Below are positions 1 through 8,649 of a DNA stretch of 64,000 nt, piece by piece. Source of the DNA: Cellulomonas wangleii. Lineage in GTDB: Bacteria; Actinomycetota; Actinomycetes; Actinomycetales; Cellulomonadaceae. The DNA lies in NCBI RefSeq assembly GCF_018388445.1, contig NZ_CP074405.1:992001-1056000 (forward strand). The letters run 5' to 3'. Both the position numbers and the translations under genes were made by a program. Under the pieces are notes generated by a model. The model was given only the letters and a program-made list of their open reading frames with translations. It did no database searches and was not told the DNA's origin. Position 1 is the first letter of the stretch. Every line of letters begins with the position of its first letter.

Positions 1-402
1 ACCGAGTTCTTCCTGTACGCCGCGTGGCTGGAGGCCCGCGCCGGCGGCCGGGACCGCTGGTACGCCGACGGGCAGCCGGGGTGCCCGGTGGTCTGGCCGG
101 GTGATCCCTCGCTGCGGGCCGTGCGCGCCGCGGGGGAGGAGCTGGACGGCACGGGTGCGCCGGTGCTCTCTGTGCACCGCACCGCGCTCGTCCGCATGCC
201 CGCGGACGCGACCGACGCGCTGACCGACCTGTGGGTCGCGCACGGGCTGTTCGCGGCACGCGGCGACGCCGCACGCTTCGTCGCCGGGTTCCGCCGCACC
301 TACCGCCGGCGGGTCTGGGTGCGGCGCTGCCGGGAGGCCCCGCAGCGGGTGCGGGCACGCCTGGCGGACCGCGCGACCGCCGCGGGGGCGGTGCCGGCGT
401 GA
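1..402 (+). CDS. C-terminal part of an unrecognised protein (5' end outside window)
   Basis: The reading frame is open from base 1 to the TGA at 400-402, giving 133 residues without a start. Codon use is typical of the window (G or C in third positions). The visible part is soluble, with no membrane segment, and ends in an Arg-rich stretch. The start of the fragment (TEFFLYAAWLEAR) looks like the end of actinobacterial proteins found in polysaccharide loci (a DUF6492-like protein is one thought), but I cannot confirm this. The stop overlaps the GTG of the following glycosyltransferase, so both genes probably belong to one operon. Function not assigned. Confidence 0.7.
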   Translation, partial: TEFFLYAAWLEARAGGRDRWYADGQPGCPVVWPGDPSLRAVRAAGEELDGTGAPVLSVHRTALVRMPADATDALTDLWVAHGLFAARGDAARFVAGFRRTYRRRVWVRRCREAPQRVRARLADRATAAGAVPA

Positions 403-1520
403 GCGGCACACCCGCGCCGGACGGGATGCGCGTGCTCGTCGACGCGTACTGGTGGTTCGAGGGGCCGCCGTCCAACCGGATGGTGCAGCGCGAGCTCGTG
501 CGGGCCTGGCGCGCCGCCCACCCGCAGGACGTGCTCGTGCCCGTCGTGCCCGCCGCGGCGCTCGCGCGGGCCGGGGCGGACCCCGAGCTGGCGGGCGCCC
601 TGCCCGCACGGGGGCGCCCGCACGCGGTCGCCGTCGAGCTCGAGTACGGGCGGCTCGCCCGGCGCGCGGGCGCCGACGCGCTGCTCACCCACAACTTCGC
701 ACCCCGGGGCGGCGCCGCGCCGCGCACCACCGTGTTCTGCCACGACGTCCTCTTCCAGGACCACCCCGAGTGGTTCACCCGGGCCGAGCGGTGCTACCTC
801 TCGCTCGTCGGGCCCGGCCTCGTCCGCGCCGGGGCGGTCGTCACGTCGTCGACGCACGAGGCGGCGCACGTGCGGCGGCTCAACCCCCGGGTCCCCGGCG
901 TGACGCCGATCGGGCTCGCACCCGACCCCGCGCTGCTGACCGCCGCGCCGCGCCGCCCGGCCGCGCTGCCCGCGGTCGAGGGGTTCTGGCTGTCGGTCGG
1001 CAGGCTGAACGTCCGCAAGAACCTCGCGACCACGGTCGTGGGCGCGCTGCGGTCCGGCCGGGTGGCACCGCGGCGCCCGCTGGTCGTGGTGGGCGAGAGC
1101 GACGGGCGCGGCCCCGGCCTGCCGGACGAGGTCGGGGCGGCCGTGCGGGCCGGCGCGGTCGTGCTGCTCGGCGGTGTGGCCACGGACGAGCTCGCGTGGC
1201 TCTACCGCCACGCGGAGCTGTTCGTCTTCCTCTCGCTGGCCGAGGGGTACGGGCTGCCCCCGGTCGAGGCGCTGGCCCTGGGGTGCCCGGTCGTCGTCAG
1301 CGACCTGGCCGTCTTCCGGGAGACCCTCGGGGGCCGGGCGCTGCGCGTCCCCCCCGACGACGTCGGGGCCGTCGCGGCCGCCCTGCGGGCCTGGCAGCCG
1401 CCGGGGCACCCGGCGCCGTGGGTGCCGCCGGGGTGGGACGGACCCGCGCGGGAGGTGCGCGAGGCGGTCCGCCGGACCGCCGCCGGGGCCGGCAGCGCCG
1501 CCGCGCGGCGGGGCGGGTGA
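399..1520 (+). CDS. GT4-family glycosyltransferase
   Basis: The protein has 373 residues, normal for GT-B enzymes of family GT4. The C-terminal Rossmann domain has the phrase LSVGRLNVRKNL followed by the family signature EGYGLPPVEAL, whose two glutamates are Glu282 and Glu290 (the E-x7-E motif that holds the nucleotide-sugar donor). It should transfer a sugar from a nucleotide donor to a growing surface glycan at the cytoplasmic face. The GTG start was chosen because it overlaps the upstream TGA (GTGA), which suggests translational coupling. A longer in-frame extension upstream exists but would overlap the previous gene deeply. Donor and acceptor cannot be told from sequence. Confidence 0.85.
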   Translation: MSGTPAPDGMRVLVDAYWWFEGPPSNRMVQRELVRAWRAAHPQDVLVPVVPAAALARAGADPELAGALPARGRPHAVAVELEYGRLARRAGADALLTHNFAPRGGAAPRTTVFCHDVLFQDHPEWFTRAERCYLSLVGPGLVRAGAVVTSSTHEAAHVRRLNPRVPGVTPIGLAPDPALLTAAPRRPAALPAVEGFWLSVGRLNVRKNLATTVVGALRSGRVAPRRPLVVVGESDGRGPGLPDEVGAAVRAGAVVLLGGVATDELAWLYRHAELFVFLSLAEGYGLPPVEALALGCPVVVSDLAVFRETLGGRALRVPPDDVGAVAAALRAWQPPGHPAPWVPPGWDGPAREVREAVRRTAAGAGSAAARRGG

Positions 1521-1666
1521 ATGCGCGCCCGGGGCGGGGTGAAAGCGTGCCCGGCCCCCCTGATGTCGGGTATGCGGTGGAATGCTGGGGTTGTCATGGT
1601 CTGCCCCGCCCACGTGGCCGCGCAGGACGACCGACCGGCGCGGGGCAGCGCCAGGAGGTCCGGGGG

Positions 1667-3730
1667 GTGAGGTGCTCCATGGGTGCAGCCAGGTCACGAC
1701 GCGCCGGTCCCGTGGGGGACCGCCCCACCGCCGCCCTCCAGTGGCCACCCGGTGTCGGCCGGCTCGCTGCGGTCGTCGCCGCGTCGGCGCTCGTGGTGGT
1801 CCTGTCCGGGGCCGCGCCGGCGGTGCGCGCCGGTGCGCCCGGTGCCGAGCAGCCGGTCGGTGACGCGGCCGCGGACGCGGCGACGACCACGGCCGCGGAC
1901 GCGGCGACGACCACGGCCGCGGACGCGGCGACGACCACGGCCGCGGACGCGGCGGCCACCGCACTGGCACCGAGCGTGCCCGAGGCGCTGGTCTCCGCCG
2001 ACCCGCTGCCGACTGCCCAGATCGACGGCGTCGCGTGGGCGCAGGTGGTGCAGGGCGACGTCGTGTACGTGGGCGGCGGGTTCGCCAACGCCCGGCCCGC
2101 CGGTGCCGCACCGGGGACGTCGCTCTCACCGCGGGCCAACCTCATGGCGTACGACCTCACGACCGGGGTCATGACCGCGTGGAACCCGGGGGCGAACGGC
2201 CAGGTGCTCGCGCTCGCCCTGTCGCCGGACGGCACGCGGCTGTACGTCGGCGGCGCGTTCACGTCGGTGGCGGGTCAGGCCCGCTACCGTGTGGCGGCCT
2301 TCGACACGGCCACGGGTGCGCTCGTCACGTCGTTCCGTCCGCAGGTCAACGGCAAGGTCCAGGGCATCGCGGCGACCCAGGGCACGGTGTACCTCACGGG
2401 GGAGTTCACGGGCGTGGACAACGTGCCGCGCACCCGCGTCGCGGCGGTGAGCGCGAGCACGGGGCAGCTGCTGCCGTTCGCCCCGACCCTGGCCGGCGGC
2501 TGGGGAGGGCGCGCCGTGGTGGTGTCGCCCGACGGCGCGCGCGTCGTGCTGGCCGGCTCCTTCGAGAGCGTCAACGGCTCGACCAACCCGGGCCGGGGCA
2601 TGGCGGCGCTCGACCCGGTGACCGGGGCGAGCCTGCCGTGGCCGGTCAACTCCGTCATCCGCAACGGCGGGCAGAATGCGGCGGTGTACTCCCTGTCGAG
2701 CGACGGGGACAGCGTCTACGGCACCGGGTACGACTTCGGCGGGACCAGCCAGGACGGGTTCGAGGGCGCCTTCCGTGCGTCGTGGACCGGGCAGCTGCGC
2801 TGGATCGAGACGTGCCGCGGCGACACGTACGCGATCGCGGCGCTCGGCGGGCACGTGTACACCGCGAGCCACTCCCACAACTGCAGCGCGATGGGCAGCT
2901 TCCCGGAGATGAGCCCCCGGATCTACCGGCACGGGCTCGTCTGGACCAAGGAGCCCTCCGGGCGGACCGTCTCCTTCAAGGGCGTGCAACGGCCCGCGAC
3001 CAGCCGGGTCACCTGGTACCCCCAGTGGTGGACGGGGTCGTACACGGGCATGTCGCAGGCCGCGTTCAGCATCACCGGTACCGCTGCGTACGTCGCCTTC
3101 GGCGGGGAGTTCCCGCGGGTCGCGGGCGTCGCCCAGCAGGGCCTCGTGCGGTTCACCACGCGGGACCGGGCGCCCAACCGGCTCGGTCCGCAGGTCCAGG
3201 GCGGCGCGTGGGCGCTGACGCCCACCGTGACGTCGTCGGGCGTGCGGCTCGCCTGGACCGCCAACCACGACCAGGACGACGAGGTGCTGCGCTACGAGGT
3301 GCTGCGCCAGGACCGCGGGTCGACCCCGCTGCAGACGGTCGAGGCCGCGTCGACGTTCTGGTCGCGCCCGGCCATGTCCTTCGTGGACACGTCGGTCGTG
3401 CCCGGGACGACGTACCGCTACCGGGTGCGCGCCACGGACCGCTGGGGTGCCTGGACGTGGACCGACTGGACGACCGTCGCCACCCCCGCCGGGGCGCAGG
3501 CGCGGACGGCGGTGCCCCCGGCGGCGACGTCGCCGACGGCACCGGGCGCGACGTCACCCGACGTCACAGCGCCCGGCACCACCGCGCCCGGCACCACGGC
3601 GCCCGGCACCACGGCGCCCGACGTCACGGCCCCGGAGGTCACGGCACCGAAGGCGCCGGCGCCGGCGGCACCGGACGCCGTCGCACCGGACGCCCTCGCG
3701 CCCGACGCACCGCCCGGAGGTGAGGGATGA
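1667..3730 (+). CDS. Secreted beta-propeller-like protein with FN3 domain and Pro/Thr-rich tail
   Basis: The protein has 687 residues. The GTG start has AGGAGG eight bases upstream (1653-1658); an ATG at 1679 is too far from it. A basic N-terminus and a hydrophobic segment around residues 32-50 form a signal peptide, followed by three exact copies of ADAATTTA. The body repeats a motif of the type YVGGxFxxVxG (VYVGGGFAN, LYVGGAFTSVAG, VYLTGEFTGV, VVLAGSFESVNG), as in delta-60/WD-like beta-propellers. A fibronectin type III-like domain follows (RYEVLRQD to YRVRATD), then a tail rich in TAPGT/APD. No LPXTG motif or C-terminal anchor is visible. Its place inside a Wzx/Wzy-type operon suggests a surface or matrix protein linked to the glycan. 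The biochemical role is unknown. Confidence 0.8.
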   Translation: MRCSMGAARSRRAGPVGDRPTAALQWPPGVGRLAAVVAASALVVVLSGAAPAVRAGAPGAEQPVGDAAADAATTTAADAATTTAADAATTTAADAAATALAPSVPEALVSADPLPTAQIDGVAWAQVVQGDVVYVGGGFANARPAGAAPGTSLSPRANLMAYDLTTGVMTAWNPGANGQVLALALSPDGTRLYVGGAFTSVAGQARYRVAAFDTATGALVTSFRPQVNGKVQGIAATQGTVYLTGEFTGVDNVPRTRVAAVSASTGQLLPFAPTLAGGWGGRAVVVSPDGARVVLAGSFESVNGSTNPGRGMAALDPVTGASLPWPVNSVIRNGGQNAAVYSLSSDGDSVYGTGYDFGGTSQDGFEGAFRASWTGQLRWIETCRGDTYAIAALGGHVYTASHSHNCSAMGSFPEMSPRIYRHGLVWTKEPSGRTVSFKGVQRPATSRVTWYPQWWTGSYTGMSQAAFSITGTAAYVAFGGEFPRVAGVAQQGLVRFTTRDRAPNRLGPQVQGGAWALTPTVTSSGVRLAWTANHDQDDEVLRYEVLRQDRGSTPLQTVEAASTFWSRPAMSFVDTSVVPGTTYRYRVRATDRWGAWTWTDWTTVATPAGAQARTAVPPAATSPTAPGATSPDVTAPGTTAPGTTAPGTTAPDVTAPEVTAPKAPAPAAPDAVAPDALAPDAPPGGEG
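1871..1942 (+). repeat. Three exact 24-bp tandem repeats
   Basis: Three identical 24-bp units (1871-1894, 1895-1918, 1919-1942) are followed by a partial fourth. Each unit encodes ADAATTTA just after the signal peptide of the propeller protein. Perfect identity indicates recent slippage expansion, so copy number may vary between strains. Confidence 0.9.
3569..3613 (+). repeat. Three 15-bp tandem repeats (APGTT)
   Basis: Three 15-bp units (3569-3583, 3584-3598, 3599-3613) differ by one base at most and encode APGTT in the C-terminal linker-like tail of the secreted propeller protein. Confidence 0.85.
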
Positions 3731-3785
3731 GCCAGGTGAGCACCCGGTCCGCCCGCCGCGGGCGCCCGGCCGGTGGGAGCTGCGC

Positions 3786-5264
3786 ATGACGGTCCAGGAG
3801 TACACCGGCGCGCTGGCCCGCCACTGGGTGGTGATCGTGCTGACGGCGCTCGCGGGCGGCGTGGTCGGCTACCTCTACGCGGCCTCGCAGCCCGCGCAGT
3901 ACCGGTCGACCGCGTCCGTGATGCTCGCCGCGCAGCAGGGCGAGTCGCCGGTCGACCTGCTGCAGGGCGCCACCTACGTCCAGAACCTCATGGCGTCCTA
4001 CACGGTGCTGGCGTCCTCGCCGCTGGTGCTGGAGCACGCCATCGAGGACCTGGGGCTCGCGACGACCCCGAGCGACCTGGCCCGCCAGGTGCGCGTGGAC
4101 TCGCCGCTCGACACGTCGGTCATCGAGATCTCGGTGGCGCAGCCGTCGCCGCAGGAGGCCCGGGCCGTCGCGGACGCGGTGGCGGCGAGCCTGGCGGACG
4201 CGGTCCCGCAGGTGTCGCCGCGCGGCGCGCAGGAGGCCTCCGCCGTGCGGGTGACCGTCATCGCACCGGCCACCGCGGCGCAGGCGCCGGTCGCGCCCAA
4301 CACCCGGTTCCTCGTGGCGAGCGGGCTGCTGCTGGGCGCGCTCCTCGGGTGCGCCTACGCCGTCCTGCGGCGGGTGCTCGACACCCGGCCGGCGAGCGCC
4401 GAGGAGGCGGCCCGCGCGGCGGACGCCCCCGTGCTCGCGGAGCTGCCGGCCACGCCACCCGGCGTCGGCCCGGCGGCCGAGATGACCGCGGACCCGGCGG
4501 GTGCCCAGGCGGAGGCGTTCCGCTCCCTGCTCGCGACGCTGCTGCCGGGGGACGCCGCGCAGCCGCGGCAGGTGCTGCTCGTCGCGTCGGGTGACGCCGA
4601 GGAGGGTCGCAGCGCCGTCGCGCTCGGGCTCGCGGTCGCCCTGGCCGGCCTGGGGCGCCGCGTCCTGCTCGTCGACGCCGACCTGCGGCACCCGACCGTC
4701 GCCCGGGCCACCGGGCTGCCGCCCGCGCCGGGCCTGACCGACGTCCTGGCGGGGGACGCGTCGGCCGCGGTGGGGCGTCCCTGGGGCCCGGACCGGCTCA
4801 CGGTGCTGACCAGCGGCCCGCTGCCGTCCGACCCGGGGCCGCTGCTCGCGTCCGACGCGCTCGCCGCGGTGCTGCGCGACGCCCGCGCGGCGTACGACCA
4901 CGTGGTGCTCGACAGCCCGCCGGCCCTCGCGCTGAGCGACGCCCTGTGGCTCGCGTCCCGGGCCGACGGCGTGCTGGTCGTGGTCCGGCCGGGGACGACG
5001 CGCGGGCGCCGGCTGCGACGGACGGTCGCGCGGCTGCGCCTGGCCGGCGGGCACGTCCTCGGCCTCGTGCTCGGTGGCGCGCCGCTGCGGACGCGCGCGC
5101 GGTACGCCGAGCGGCTGCGCCCGCCCTCGCCGCGGCGACCGGCCGCGGTGCCCGGGCCGGCCGAGCCCGTCCCCGTCCCCGTCCCGGCCGGTGCGGCGCG
5201 TGGCGTCGGTGAGCCGTCACCCACCCCGGCGGCCCGCGCCGGTGGTGACGAGGGTGCGGCGTGA
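3786..5264 (+). CDS. Wzz-like chain-length regulator fused to BY-kinase-like ATPase domain (degenerate P-loop)
   Basis: The protein has 492 residues. ATG start with GGGAG six bases upstream. Residues 1-35 contain a first membrane segment (HWVVIVLTALAGGVVGYLYA), an extracytoplasmic Wzz-type domain follows, and a second membrane segment lies near residues 178-196 (FLVASGLLLGALLGCAYAVL). The cytoplasmic domain resembles CpsD/BY-kinases: Walker A' is LLVDADLRHP and Walker B is VVLDSPPAL. The P-loop itself reads GDAEEGRS, with Arg275 where a lysine normally contacts ATP, and the tail has no tyrosine cluster. The architecture indicates control of polymer length and export; the missing lysine suggests a non-catalytic or altered ATPase. 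Its stop overlaps the next start. Confidence 0.85.
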   Translation: MTVQEYTGALARHWVVIVLTALAGGVVGYLYAASQPAQYRSTASVMLAAQQGESPVDLLQGATYVQNLMASYTVLASSPLVLEHAIEDLGLATTPSDLARQVRVDSPLDTSVIEISVAQPSPQEARAVADAVAASLADAVPQVSPRGAQEASAVRVTVIAPATAAQAPVAPNTRFLVASGLLLGALLGCAYAVLRRVLDTRPASAEEAARAADAPVLAELPATPPGVGPAAEMTADPAGAQAEAFRSLLATLLPGDAAQPRQVLLVASGDAEEGRSAVALGLAVALAGLGRRVLLVDADLRHPTVARATGLPPAPGLTDVLAGDASAAVGRPWGPDRLTVLTSGPLPSDPGPLLASDALAAVLRDARAAYDHVVLDSPPALALSDALWLASRADGVLVVVRPGTTRGRRLRRTVARLRLAGGHVLGLVLGGAPLRTRARYAERLRPPSPRRPAAVPGPAEPVPVPVPAGAARGVGEPSPTPAARAGGDEGAA

Positions 5265-5950
5265 CGTCGGGGCCGCCGCGCACCGGCCGCCGCCGGGTCG
5301 TCGTCGCAGGAGCGCTCGGTGCCGGCGTCCTGGCCGCGGTCGTGTCGGGCTTGCTGAACGCGGCCGCCGACGGCGGGGGCGCCGGCGCGGCGCCGGCGCG
5401 TGCGAGCGGGCCGACGGCGGTGGCACCGACCACCGCCGGGGGCGACGCACCGGACGGTGCCCGGGCCCCGGCCGACGCGGCCGCGTCGCCCGGCGGGGAG
5501 ACGGCGGACCCGGTCGCACCACCGGACGCGGCCGCGGCCGGCGCTCCACCGGTGGCCCCCCTGGAGCTGCCCGCCGTCGGGCCGCGGGAGGCGGCGCGCA
5601 CGGCCGGCGCCGCGGTGCGCCTGGCCGCGGTGGAGCGCGTCGACGGGGTCGCGACCAGCCCGGGCGAGATCGCCGGCCCCGCGGTGCGGTGCACGGTCGA
5701 GGTGACCAACGAGGGTGACACCCCCGTCGACCTGGCGCTCGTGGCCGTCAACGCGTCCACCGCCGGGGTGCCGCTGGTCGCCCTGGTCGAGCCCGGCGGA
5801 CGGCCCCTCGCCGGGTCGCTCGCCCCGGGCGCGTCCGGCACCGGCGTCTTCCTGTTCCGGCTCGCGGACGGCACCGCGGCGGACGTGACGCTCGTGGTCG
5901 ACGTCCTGCCCGGTGAGCCGGCCGCGGTGTTCGCGGGCGTGCTCGGGTGA
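5261..5950 (+). CDS. Membrane-anchored hypothetical protein of the polysaccharide operon
   Basis: The protein has 229 residues and starts at a GTG overlapping the previous TGA. Residues 11-32 are a single hydrophobic segment after a basic N-terminus, so it is a secreted or anchored protein. Residues 35-105 are an Ala/Pro/Asp-rich low-complexity spacer. The rest (AAVRLAAVERVDG to VLPGEPAAVFAG) looks like an all-beta domain: RCTVEVTNEGDTPVDLALVAVN reads like a strand-rich, Ig/DUF4352-like fold. Its position between the chain-length regulator and the polymerase implies a part in assembly or export of the glycan. I do not recognise a named family. Confidence 0.75.
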   Translation: MTSGPPRTGRRRVVVAGALGAGVLAAVVSGLLNAAADGGGAGAAPARASGPTAVAPTTAGGDAPDGARAPADAAASPGGETADPVAPPDAAAAGAPPVAPLELPAVGPREAARTAGAAVRLAAVERVDGVATSPGEIAGPAVRCTVEVTNEGDTPVDLALVAVNASTAGVPLVALVEPGGRPLAGSLAPGASGTGVFLFRLADGTAADVTLVVDVLPGEPAAVFAGVLG

Positions 5951-7293
5951 GTGCGGCCGCGCCGGGCGCGGCGCCCGTGCCGCAGCGGCCCGGGTCCGCG
6001 GCGGTCACGGCGCCCGCGACGGTCCCGGTCCCCGCGGCACCGCCCACCCCCGCAGGACGCGTGCCCCTGGCCACGGTCCCGGGGGACCGTGCGCCGGGCC
6101 GTGCGCTGGACCGTGCGACGGCCGTCGTCGCGTGCGTGTGCGTGGGGTTCTGGACCCAGCTCGCGGTCGGCCTCACGCTCGGGCTGCTGGTCGCGGTGCT
6201 GCTCACGCCCGTGTGGCTGCCGGTCTGGTGGCGGTACCGCGCCGGACGCCTGCTGCTCGGGCTCGCCGTCGCGGCGGTCCTGTGCGGCGCGTACCTGACC
6301 CTGGCCGGCGCCGGCACCCGCGCGCCCGACCCCTACGGCGCACGCCTGACGGCGTCCGGGGTCGCGGTCGTGGTGACGTCCGCGGGCGTGCTGGTCTGGG
6401 CGCACCGCGTGCTGGCGCCCCGCACGGTGGTCGTGCTGTACGGCGCGGGCATGCTCGCGTCGGCGCTGCCCCGTGCGGCGGGCAGCACCGACCCGTGGAA
6501 GTACGAGCTCTCGGTGCCCGTCACGGTGCTCGTGCTCGGCGCCTGCCTGACCGTGTCCTCGGTGCTCGTGCAGGTGGTCGCCGTGCTGGCGCTCGCCGCC
6601 GTCTCGGCCGCCAACGACGCGCGCTCCGGCGCCTCGCTGCTGGTGGTGACGGCCGCCGTGCTCGTGTGGCAGCGCGCGGCCGGCGCCCTGGCGCCCCGCT
6701 CGACCGTGACGCGCACGGTCGTGCAGCTCGCGCTGCTGGGCGTCATCGCCGTCTTCTCGATCCAGGCGATGCTCGTCGAGGGCGTCTTCGGGGAGAGCGC
6801 CCGCGCCCGCACGCAGGCCCAGATCGACACGAGCGGGTTCGTGCTGGCCGGCGCCCGGCCGGAGATGGGCGCCACCGCGGCGCTGCTCGGCGCGCAGCCG
6901 TGGGGGTACGGCTCCGGGCTCCTGCCCGACCACGGGGACGTGCTCACGGCCAAGGCCGGGATGGCGCAGCTGCGGTACGACCCGGACAACGGCTACGTCG
7001 AGCGGTACCTGTTCGGGTCGGGGTTCGAGGTCCACTCCGTCCTCGGCGACCTGTGGATCCGCCTCGGTCCGCCCGGTGCCGTGCTCGCCGTGACGGTCAC
7101 CGGGCTGGCGGCCGCCGGTCTCGTGCGGGCGCTCGCCCGCCGGCAGGCCTCCGCGCTGCGCGTGCTGGTGACCTCGCTGGTGGCGTGGGACCTGCTGTTC
7201 AGCCCGTTCTTCTCGACGTCGATCGCGGTGATGGTCCTCGCCGTGGCGCTCGCCGTCACGGACTCGCGGACCGTCGGGCGGGCGCCCCCGTGA
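5947..7293 (+). CDS. O-antigen ligase/Wzy-type polymerase-like membrane protein
   Basis: The protein has 448 residues with about ten to twelve predicted membrane helices and one larger hydrophilic loop at roughly residues 285-360, a topology shared by Wzy polymerases and WaaL ligases. The loop holds polar and aromatic residues (WGYGSGLLPDHGD, DNGYVERYLF, GDLWIRLGPPGAVLA); a 'G-x-H/N-S/N...' pattern of this kind is common in the O-antigen ligase superfamily. It likely joins lipid-linked repeat units outside the membrane. The GTG start overlaps the upstream stop, and its own stop overlaps the flippase start. Polymerase versus ligase cannot be separated from sequence. Confidence 0.75.
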   Translation: MSAAAPGAAPVPQRPGSAAVTAPATVPVPAAPPTPAGRVPLATVPGDRAPGRALDRATAVVACVCVGFWTQLAVGLTLGLLVAVLLTPVWLPVWWRYRAGRLLLGLAVAAVLCGAYLTLAGAGTRAPDPYGARLTASGVAVVVTSAGVLVWAHRVLAPRTVVVLYGAGMLASALPRAAGSTDPWKYELSVPVTVLVLGACLTVSSVLVQVVAVLALAAVSAANDARSGASLLVVTAAVLVWQRAAGALAPRSTVTRTVVQLALLGVIAVFSIQAMLVEGVFGESARARTQAQIDTSGFVLAGARPEMGATAALLGAQPWGYGSGLLPDHGDVLTAKAGMAQLRYDPDNGYVERYLFGSGFEVHSVLGDLWIRLGPPGAVLAVTVTGLAAAGLVRALARRQASALRVLVTSLVAWDLLFSPFFSTSIAVMVLAVALAVTDSRTVGRAPP

Positions 7294-8633
7294 GGGCGGT
7301 GTGGGGGGACCTGGTGCGCACCGCCGGGGCCCGCGCGGGCGTCGTCGCGCTCGGCGGGCTGCTCGGGGTCGTCAGCACCCGCGTCGTCATCGAGCACTTC
7401 GGGGTGGCCGCCTACGCCCAGTACGGCCTGCTCAACGGCCTGCGCAACCTGCTGCCGTTCGCCGACCTGGGGATCGGCGCGGTCGTCCTGAACGCCGTCG
7501 CGCACGCCGACGACCCGGCGCGGGCGCGCAGCGTCCACCGGGTGCTGACCACAGCCTTCCGGCTGCTGACGGTGTCCGGGCTGGTCGTCGCCGCGCTGTG
7601 CGTCGTGGTGCAGGTGGGCGGGTGGTGGCCGCTGCTGCTGGGGGACGGCCTGACGCCCGGCGGTGACGTCGTCGCGACGCTCTGCCTCGCGCTGTTCGGG
7701 CTGTCGCTGCCGCTGGGTGTCGGCAGCAGGATCCTGGTCGGGCTGCGGCGGACGGCGGCGCAGACGGTGCTGCAGGGTCTGGTCTCGCCGCTGTTCCTCG
7801 CCGGTGTCCTGGCGCTCACGCTCCTGGGCCGGGCGGCCGGTGACTGGGTGGCGCTGGTCTCGTACGCGGCCGCGTCGGTGGTCTCGGCGGTCGTCCTCGC
7901 CGTCGCCGCGCGGGTCGTCGCCCCCCAGGTGGGCCGGGCGCTGCGCGACGTGCCGCGGGTCCGGGCCGTGCCGGGGGTGCCCGTCGCGGCGACGGCCGTG
8001 CCGATGCTCGTGCAGTCGGTCGCGATGCCCGTGGCGATGCAGACCGACCGGCTGTTCCTCTCGCACCTGGCGAGCACGGACGCGCTCGCGCAGTACGTCT
8101 TCGCCGGGCAGATGTTCGGCCTGGTCATGCAGGTCGTGCTGTCCGCCGGGCTGAGCCTGTGGCCCCACTTCGCCCGTGCCCGGGCGCAGGACGACGTGGT
8201 GGCGCCGTTCCGCCTCAGCGTGGCGTTCGGGGTCGCGGCGGTGCTCGCGCTGGGCGTCCTGGTGCTCGCGCTGCCCGCGCTCGAGGCGCTGGTGACCGAC
8301 GGTGCGCTGCACCTCGGCGCCGGGGTCGTCCTCGGGTGGTGCGGGTTCGTGCTGGTGCAGGCGGTCCTGTACCCCGTCGGCATGTACATGACGGACGAGG
8401 CGGGGCTGCGCTTCCAGGTGGTGCCGGTGCTGAGCATGTGCGTGAGCAACGTGCTGCTCACGTGGTGGCTGGTGGGGCGCCTCGGTGCGGCCGGGCCCGT
8501 GCTCGCGTCGGCGCTCGCGGTGCTGGTCTGCCAGCTGGTCCCGGGGGTGCGGTACGTCCGGCGCGACGTGGCGCGCCGCGCGTCGCAGGGCCCCGCGGGG
8601 GTGTCGTCCGTGCCCGCGGCGGACCGCCGGTAG
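7290..8633 (+). CDS. Wzx-type polysaccharide flippase (MOP superfamily)
   Basis: The protein has 447 residues and about twelve membrane helices. The N-terminus (GLLGVVSTRVVIEHFGVAAY followed by GLRNLLPFADLGIGAVVLNAV) is typical of polysaccharide transporters of the MOP/MATE superfamily. It would move undecaprenyl-linked repeat units across the membrane for the adjacent polymerase. The GTG start overlaps the upstream TGA, and the gene is the last of the + strand run. The following - strand genes converge on it with only 16 bases between stops, so no room remains for a long terminator. Confidence 0.82.
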   Translation: MRAVWGDLVRTAGARAGVVALGGLLGVVSTRVVIEHFGVAAYAQYGLLNGLRNLLPFADLGIGAVVLNAVAHADDPARARSVHRVLTTAFRLLTVSGLVVAALCVVVQVGGWWPLLLGDGLTPGGDVVATLCLALFGLSLPLGVGSRILVGLRRTAAQTVLQGLVSPLFLAGVLALTLLGRAAGDWVALVSYAAASVVSAVVLAVAARVVAPQVGRALRDVPRVRAVPGVPVAATAVPMLVQSVAMPVAMQTDRLFLSHLASTDALAQYVFAGQMFGLVMQVVLSAGLSLWPHFARARAQDDVVAPFRLSVAFGVAAVLALGVLVLALPALEALVTDGALHLGAGVVLGWCGFVLVQAVLYPVGMYMTDEAGLRFQVVPVLSMCVSNVLLTWWLVGRLGAAGPVLASALAVLVCQLVPGVRYVRRDVARRASQGPAGVSSVPAADRR

Positions 8634-8649
8634 GAGGGGCGGGCGGCGG

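Noticed and set aside
452..1666. Upstream extension of the secreted propeller protein frame
   Set aside because: It overlaps the glycosyltransferase gene out of frame, is Arg-rich nonsense, and the GTG at 1667 has an ideal AGGAGG.
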